Shown here in pieces: positions 5,162 through 8,909 of a stretch of DNA of 8,909 nucleotides (its first letter is position 1; every line of letters begins with the position of its first letter). The translations under genes were made by a program, and so were the position numbers. Under the pieces are notes generated by a model. It was not told the origin of the DNA. It ran no database searches and was given only the letters and a program-made list of their open reading frames with translations. Source of the stretch: Spirochaetales bacterium (GTDB taxonomy: Bacteria > Spirochaetota > Spirochaetia > Treponematales > UBA12059); contig SPCK01000064.1 in assembly GCA_004525355.1 (NCBI GenBank), forward strand, positions 1 to 8,909, in the 5' to 3' direction.

Positions 5162-6232
5162 ATGAAGAAAATGTACAAGAACCTGATCGGAATCGCTTTC
5201 CTGGGCGGTGCGCTAGCCTTGGCCAACACATTTCTCGGTCCATTTGAACTGCGCATCCTTAACCTGTCGGCAATCTACATCATCCTTGCGCTATCCCTGA
5301 ACCTGCTCAACGGCTTTACAGGGCTTTTCTCTTTGGGACACGCGGGATTCATGGCGATTGGAGCCTATGTAAGCGCCCTGCTGACCATGACGCCTTACCA
5401 GAAAGAAATGAATTTCTTTCTGGCTCCCATCGTCCCCTGGATGAAAGACATACAAATCCCATTCGTATTCGCCCTCATTGCCGCTGGAGCCTTCGCTGCG
5501 CTGGTGGCCTTCCTGATCGGGGCCCCGGTACTCAGGCTTCGGGACGATTATCTGGCCATCGCCACGCTCGGCCTTGCCGAGATCATCCGCGTGCTCATCA
5601 CGAATGCGCAGACCCTTACAAACGGCGCTCAGGGCCTCAAGGGCATTCCAAAATACTCGACGACTTGGGTCGTATGGGGAGCCGCCGCCCTGGCAGCTCT
5701 CTTCATGGTGATGCTATTACGATCGAGTTACGGCCGTACGATAAAAGCCGTTCGCGATGACGAGATCGCCGCCGAAGCCATGGGAGTCAACGTTTTCAAA
5801 GTGAAGCTGACCACATTCGTCATGTCAAGTTTCATGGCCGGTGTCGGAGGCGCCTTATTGGGTCACATGATCACCACGATCGATCCGAAAATGTTCACGT
5901 TCCTGTTGACGTTCAATATCATCCTGATCGTTGTGCTCGGTGGCAACGGCTCGATAACCGGGTCAGTGCTCGGCGCGATCATCGTGACCATGCTCATGGA
6001 GATCCTGCGCTTCCTCGACATGCCCATGGATTTCCTGTTCATCAAGACCAGCGGGCTGCCCGGGCTTCGTATGGTGGTATTCTCGATCATGCTGATGTTT
6101 GTCGTAATTTACCGCCAGAAAGGGCTCATGGGATCGGTGGAGTTTTCCTGGGACATGTTCTCAGGCAAGTCGTTCCGCGCCTTGGGCACGTCGATCTTCT
6201 CAAGGAAGAACGGCAAGAAGGGAGGCCGCTGA
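5162..6232 (+). CDS. livM: Branched-chain amino acid-type ABC transporter permease LivM
   Basis: This 356-residue permease pairs with LivH. It has the LivM hallmark SLNLLNGFTGLFSLGHAGFMAIGAYVSALL (45-74), LRLRDDYLAIATLGLAEIIRVL (124-145), NGAQGLKGIP (154-163) and the coupling loop SYGRTIKAVRDDEIAAEAMGVNVFKVKLTTFVMSS (189-223). Later residues GGNGSITGSVLGA and a GLPGLRMVVFSIMLMFVVIYRQKGLMG end resemble the family. A basic tail of about 30 residues (…SRKNGKKGGR) extends past the last membrane helix into the cytoplasm. The gene begins 3 nt after the livH stop, with its Shine-Dalgarno (AAAGGTG) inside livH. Its stop overlaps the livG start (TGATG), indicating translational coupling. Confidence 0.94.
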   Translation: MKKMYKNLIGIAFLGGALALANTFLGPFELRILNLSAIYIILALSLNLLNGFTGLFSLGHAGFMAIGAYVSALLTMTPYQKEMNFFLAPIVPWMKDIQIPFVFALIAAGAFAALVAFLIGAPVLRLRDDYLAIATLGLAEIIRVLITNAQTLTNGAQGLKGIPKYSTTWVVWGAAALAALFMVMLLRSSYGRTIKAVRDDEIAAEAMGVNVFKVKLTTFVMSSFMAGVGGALLGHMITTIDPKMFTFLLTFNIILIVVLGGNGSITGSVLGAIIVTMLMEILRFLDMPMDFLFIKTSGLPGLRMVVFSIMLMFVVIYRQKGLMGSVEFSWDMFSGKSFRALGTSIFSRKNGKKGGR

Positions 6233-6987
6233 TGCTGCGCACCGACGGCGTATCCATGCGTTTCGGCGGGTTGACCGCCGTTGCCGATCTCAACATCGAG
6301 ATCGACAAGAACGAGATCATCGGGCTCATCGGGCCCAATGGAGCCGGCAAGACGACCGCGTTCAACATGATCACCGGTGTCTATGCTCCGAGCGAAGGTC
6401 GGATATATTTCAAGGGCAAGGACATCACCGGCGAGAAATCCCATAAGATAACCGAACGAGGTATCGCTCGCACGTTCCAGAACATCCGTCTCTTCAAGGA
6501 GATGAACGTTCTCGAGAACGTACTCGTCGCCGGGTACCTCAGGATGGGCACTAACGTGTTCCAAGCCACCCTACACTTGCCCGGTTACCTGCGAAAGGAA
6601 AAGAAGTCCAGGGAATTTGCCATGAGCCTGCTCGAGTCAGTCAATTTGGCTGATCAGGCGGAAGAGTCGGCCATCGCCCTGCCCTACGGCAAGCAACGCC
6701 GCCTGGAAATCGTGCGTGCGCTCGCCACCAAACCATCCCTCCTGTTACTTGACGAACCGGCAGCCGGCATGAACCCCCAGGAATCGATTGAGTTGATGGA
6801 CTTCATCGTAAAGATCAGGGATGAGTACGATCTGACAATCCTCTTGATAGAACACCACATGCAGGTGGTCATGGGAGTTTGCGAACGCATGTACGTGCTC
6901 GATTACGGCGTTACCATAGCCCGTGGCACTCCAGAGGTAATCCAAAAGGACCAAAAAGTGATTGAAGCGTACCTGGGGGTGGAGTAA
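6232..6987 (+). CDS. livG: Branched-chain amino acid-type ABC transporter ATPase LivG
   Basis: This 251-residue ATP-binding subunit has Walker A GPNGAGKT (34-41), Q-loop TFQN with Gln83, a degenerate signature PYGKQRR (151-157) as is usual in LivG proteins in place of LSGGQ, Walker B LLLLDE (170-175) with catalytic Glu175, the LivG-typical DEPAAGMNP, and switch His208 in IEHHM. The C-terminal part contains the LDYG...ARGTPEVIQ motif common to the family. It dimerises with LivF beneath the LivHM channel and powers import by ATP hydrolysis. The start overlaps the livM stop by one base; GGGAGG (6220-6225) is the ribosome binding site. All catalytic residues are intact. Confidence 0.96.
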   Translation: MLRTDGVSMRFGGLTAVADLNIEIDKNEIIGLIGPNGAGKTTAFNMITGVYAPSEGRIYFKGKDITGEKSHKITERGIARTFQNIRLFKEMNVLENVLVAGYLRMGTNVFQATLHLPGYLRKEKKSREFAMSLLESVNLADQAEESAIALPYGKQRRLEIVRALATKPSLLLLDEPAAGMNPQESIELMDFIVKIRDEYDLTILLIEHHMQVVMGVCERMYVLDYGVTIARGTPEVIQKDQKVIEAYLGVE

Positions 6988-7697
6988 TGTTATCGGTTCA
7001 GAATTTGTCCGTCCATTACGGCGGCATCCACGCCCTGCAGGGCATAGATTTTGAAGTGCCTGACGGAAAGATCGTCACATTGATCGGAGCCAACGGCGCC
7101 GGCAAGAGCACGACCCTCAAGGCCATCGTCAACCTGGTCAAGACTACATCGGGTACGATTCACTGGAACGGAGAGCTACTGACCGGCAAGCTGACAAAGG
7201 ACATCGTCCGTACGGGCGTGGTCCTTTCGCCCGAAGGCCGTAGGGTATTTCCCAACCTGACCGTCGACGAGAACCTTGCACTTGGCGCTTATAGCAGGAA
7301 CGACAAGGTGGGCGTCGCGTCGGATCGAGAGCGAGTATTCGTTCTCTTCCCACGGCTCAAGGAACGTATGAAGCAGAAAGCCGGGACACTCTCGGGAGGC
7401 GAGCAACAGATGCTCGCGGTGGCTCGCGCCCTTATGTCCAAGCCCAAGATCCTCATGATGGACGAACCTTCCCTGGGTCTCGCTCCTTTGATAGTCAAGA
7501 TGATCTTCGATATCGTAAGGGAGATCAACAAGGCAGGCACCACGGTACTACTGGTTGAACAGAACGCCAAGGCAGCCCTCGAGGTAGCCGATTTTGGTTA
7601 TGTTCTGGAGACCGGCCGCATTATCTTGTCGGGACCTGGCAAGACCTTGTTGGCTGACCAGAGAGTTCGGGCCGCTTACCTCGGCGAAGCCATCTGA
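6987..7697 (+). CDS. livF: Branched-chain amino acid-type ABC transporter ATPase LivF
   Basis: This 236-residue second ATPase has Walker A GANGAGKS (34-41), the LivF marker LSPEGRRVFPNLTVDENL (80-97), canonical signature LSGGE (135-139), Walker B ILMMDE (155-160) with Glu160, DEPSLGLAPL, and a LLVEQN switch region in which Gln replaces the switch His. That Gln is usual for LivF-type subunits by recollection, so the dimer would have one canonical switch residue from LivG. Length and end (…AAYLGEAI) match the family. It overlaps the livG stop by one base (TAATG), with GGGGGTGG as ribosome binding site. It is the last gene of the operon and is followed after 22 nt by a strong terminator. Confidence 0.96.
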   Translation: MLSVQNLSVHYGGIHALQGIDFEVPDGKIVTLIGANGAGKSTTLKAIVNLVKTTSGTIHWNGELLTGKLTKDIVRTGVVLSPEGRRVFPNLTVDENLALGAYSRNDKVGVASDRERVFVLFPRLKERMKQKAGTLSGGEQQMLAVARALMSKPKILMMDEPSLGLAPLIVKMIFDIVREINKAGTTVLLVEQNAKAALEVADFGYVLETGRIILSGPGKTLLADQRVRAAYLGEAI

Positions 7698-7719
7698 GAA
7701 TCGAGCAAAAAACATGATT

Positions 7720-7748
7720 ACCGGCGTCCATGGGACGCCGGTTTTTTT
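7720..7748 (+). terminator. Rho-independent terminator of the liv operon
   Basis: ACCGGCGTCC (7720-7729) and GGACGCCGGT (7733-7742) form a perfect 10-bp stem with a 3-nt loop, followed by seven T (7742-7748). A6 precedes the stem at 7707-7712, so it might also work in reverse. It separates the liv operon from tetR. Confidence 0.93.
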
Positions 7749-7825
7749 ATCGCACTTCTTAAAAAAGCTTACAGTTGAACCAGTTATCAATAGCCCCCTG
7801 ATTATTCAAAAGAACCTCTGTTAGT

Positions 7826-7840
7826 ATTATTATTATTATT
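7826..7840. repeat. (ATT)5 microsatellite upstream of tetR
   Basis: Five uninterrupted ATT units lie about 75 nt before the tetR start. The repeat supplies several overlapping TATTAT hexamers; one (7828-7833) stands 17 bp after TTCAAA (7805-7810), so it could serve as a -10 element. Copy-number change would shift promoter spacing. This is an observation, with no evidence of function. Confidence 0.5.
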
Positions 7841-7845
7841 CGATA

Positions 7846-7862
7846 GCGGGAATTTATCCCGC
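7846..7862. promoter_or_regulatory. Inverted repeat between the ATT tract and tetR
   Basis: GCGGGA (7846-7851) and TCCCGC (7857-7862) are perfect 6-bp arms around ATTTA. This is a compact operator-like dyad in the tetR promoter region, where autoregulation would be expected. It does not match the dyads upstream of livJ. There is no following T-run, so it is not a terminator. Confidence 0.4.
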
Positions 7863-7874
7863 GAGCGCAATATT

Positions 7875-7904
7875 TTGCTTCACAAAAGAATCGAATGGTA
7901 CTAT
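7875..7904 (+). promoter_or_regulatory. Candidate tetR promoter giving a leaderless transcript
   Basis: TTGCTT (7875-7880), an 18-bp spacer and TACTAT (7899-7904) resemble a sigma-70 promoter. The predicted start, near 7911, is almost at the tetR ATG (7915). This fits the lack of any Shine-Dalgarno before tetR. A second candidate lies at 7805-7833. Confidence 0.35.
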
Positions 7905-7914
7905 CATCCTATTC

Positions 7915-8580
7915 ATGAGTAGAGAAGAAACCATTTTCGGCGATCGCTGGCCATACTCCAAGGCAAAGTCCGTCTTATTGCGATCCGCCTCACAAGTCAT
8001 GCGTGAAGGCGGCCCTCGCGCAGCTACCCTCAAGAATATAGCCGGCAAGGCAGGTGTTACCGAACCAGCCATTTTCAGACATTTTGACGGGGTCGATGGA
8101 GTATTCCAATCCCTGTTCAACGTAGTCGAATTGTTTTTCAATGAATTTCAATCGTACTACCGGACTGAAGGCCTTATGGGTCTTGACCGCCTCGAAAGCG
8201 CCTATTTAAAGATCTTCTCGACAATCAAGGAGAATGAGGATTTCTGCTACCTCCTGGTTCAACCAGGTCCCATTTTCAGCCAATACGAAAAGTTTCGCGA
8301 CCGTTTGATCGATCTCAAGGCCCGGGACAAGCAGTCTGTCATTGAGTGCATGAAAGAAGCGAAGGCAAAGGGCCAGCTTCTCCCTGGGGTGGACACGGGA
8401 GCCGCCGCTATGGCACTGACGGGCGCCAGCCTCCTGGTACTTCAGACATGGACGGATAACCCCGATTCGCTTGATCCGATCAAGGAAGGCAAGAAAATCT
8501 GGAGCGGCATTCGTATGCTCATCCAGAATCCGGACGCTCCCAAAGCTGTGAAATCCATCAAGGCTGCCAATCGGAAGTAG
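7915..8580 (+). CDS. TetR-family transcriptional regulator
   Basis: This 221-residue protein has an N-terminal TetR DNA-binding domain: helix 1 AKSVLLRSASQVMREGGPRAATL (17-39), then the helix-turn-helix LKNIAGKAGVTEPAIFRHFDG (39-59). The remaining residues are helical and variable, as expected of the ligand-binding/dimerisation domain, and I cannot read a ligand from them. Such proteins are usually dimeric repressors released by a small molecule, and often act on adjacent genes. The liv operon lies immediately upstream on the same strand but behind a strong terminator, so tetR has its own promoter. No Shine-Dalgarno is visible before the ATG. A GAF-domain gene follows after 92 nt with no clear terminator between, so the two could share a transcript. 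Confidence 0.93.
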   Translation: MSREETIFGDRWPYSKAKSVLLRSASQVMREGGPRAATLKNIAGKAGVTEPAIFRHFDGVDGVFQSLFNVVELFFNEFQSYYRTEGLMGLDRLESAYLKIFSTIKENEDFCYLLVQPGPIFSQYEKFRDRLIDLKARDKQSVIECMKEAKAKGQLLPGVDTGAAAMALTGASLLVLQTWTDNPDSLDPIKEGKKIWSGIRMLIQNPDAPKAVKSIKAANRK

Positions 8581-8672
8581 CCTGCCCCGTAACTACTGTT
8601 CCCGGCGGGATCCCTTCACCTCATTTCCCGTTTGGGACCGCTAAACCGGATATTCGGGGAGGTATCCGCCTT

Positions 8673-8909
8673 ATGCCGAACGCACCTCGAAGCCGAACCC
8701 GTTCCCCGGCCGCCGAGGCCAAGCGTGGCTCCAACAACCCTTCTGAAAAACATTCTCCCGTTTCAGGTCTGGATCATGCCGCCCAAACGAAGGTGCTCCT
8801 GGATATTTCACGTGAAGTCTCTGAAAACCTCGAGTTGGATGCCGTCCTCGAAACAATCGCCAAGCGGGCTTTCGGATTGATGACCAAGGATACCGTGGCG
8901 GTATACACA
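8673..8909 (+). CDS. GAF-domain signalling protein, N-terminal part only
   Basis: The frame runs open from the ATG at 8673 to the window edge, 79 residues. GGGGAGGT (8656-8663) is a strong ribosome binding site nine bases upstream. The first 38 residues are polar, Ser/Arg/Pro-rich and probably disordered. From about residue 41 the sequence LLDISREVSENLELDAVLETIAKRAFGLM and then TKDTVAVYT matches the opening helix and first strand of a GAF sensory domain. No membrane segment or signal peptide appears so far. The output module lies beyond the window, so it could be a histidine kinase, diguanylate cyclase, SpoIIE-type phosphatase or another GAF protein; I do not choose among them. Confidence 0.75.
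   Translation, partial: MPNAPRSRTRSPAAEAKRGSNNPSEKHSPVSGLDHAAQTKVLLDISREVSENLELDAVLETIAKRAFGLMTKDTVAVYT

Noticed and set aside
4423..5256. Long minus-strand open frame (277 codons) antisense to livH/livM
   Set aside because: It lies opposite unmistakable permease genes, its protein is basic, low in family-like motifs and reads as the complement of hydrophobic codons.
8581..8672. Possible terminator between tetR and the GAF gene
   Set aside because: Only tiny stems (for example TCCCGTTTGGGA) without a T-run were found, so no terminator is called.

Overview
The window looks like a bacterial chromosome segment of roughly 50-55% GC. It is most compatible with a spirochaete or a similar anaerobe/facultative anaerobe. 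The clues are the SSB core, the VFGC lipobox of the binding protein, the FAD-oxidase fragment and the general style of the genes; none is decisive, so the taxon is an inference. I see no tRNA, rRNA, insertion sequence, integrase or CRISPR array.

Layout. (1) Positions 1-119, minus strand: an internal piece of an alkylglycerone-phosphate-synthase-like FAD oxidase whose frame stops abruptly, apparently a truncated gene. (2) 330-740, plus: a single-stranded DNA-binding protein, with a hairpin abutting its ribosome binding site and a Rho-independent terminator downstream (811-846). (3) 931-2597, minus: msrB (non-zinc methionine-R-sulfoxide reductase), an IclR-family regulator, and a very small 2x[4Fe-4S] ferredoxin-like ORF. 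Between iclR and msrB, on the plus strand, lies an excellent Shine-Dalgarno leading a short ORF that runs into the msrB 3' end, possibly the stub of a lost gene. (4) 2598-2869: an AT-rich control region with a poly-C tract, two tandem dyads, two candidate promoters and a leader hairpin. (5) 2870-7697, plus: a complete five-gene branched-chain amino acid-type (HAAT) ABC importer, livJ-livH-livM-livG-livF, ended by a strong terminator at 7720-7748. (6) 7915-8580, plus: a TetR-family regulator, possibly leaderless. (7) 8673-8909, plus: the N-terminal 79 residues of a GAF-domain signalling protein that leaves the window.

How the parts may work together. LivJ is a lipoprotein that captures an amino acid or related small carboxylated/amide solute. 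LivH and LivM form the membrane channel and LivG and LivF hydrolyse ATP. A roughly 240-nt spacer with two strong hairpins separates livJ from livH and would keep the binding protein in excess over the membrane complex. livM-livG-livF are tightly coupled (1-nt overlaps). The TetR regulator next to the operon is a reasonable candidate controller, and a 16-bp dyad lying in the spacer of a candidate liv promoter is a reasonable candidate operator; neither link is proven.

I do not see a clearly new multi-gene system here. The best leads are non-coding or marginal: the dyads and promoters before livJ, the double hairpin after livJ, the tetR leader region, the cryptic ferredoxin, and the two broken or stub genes.
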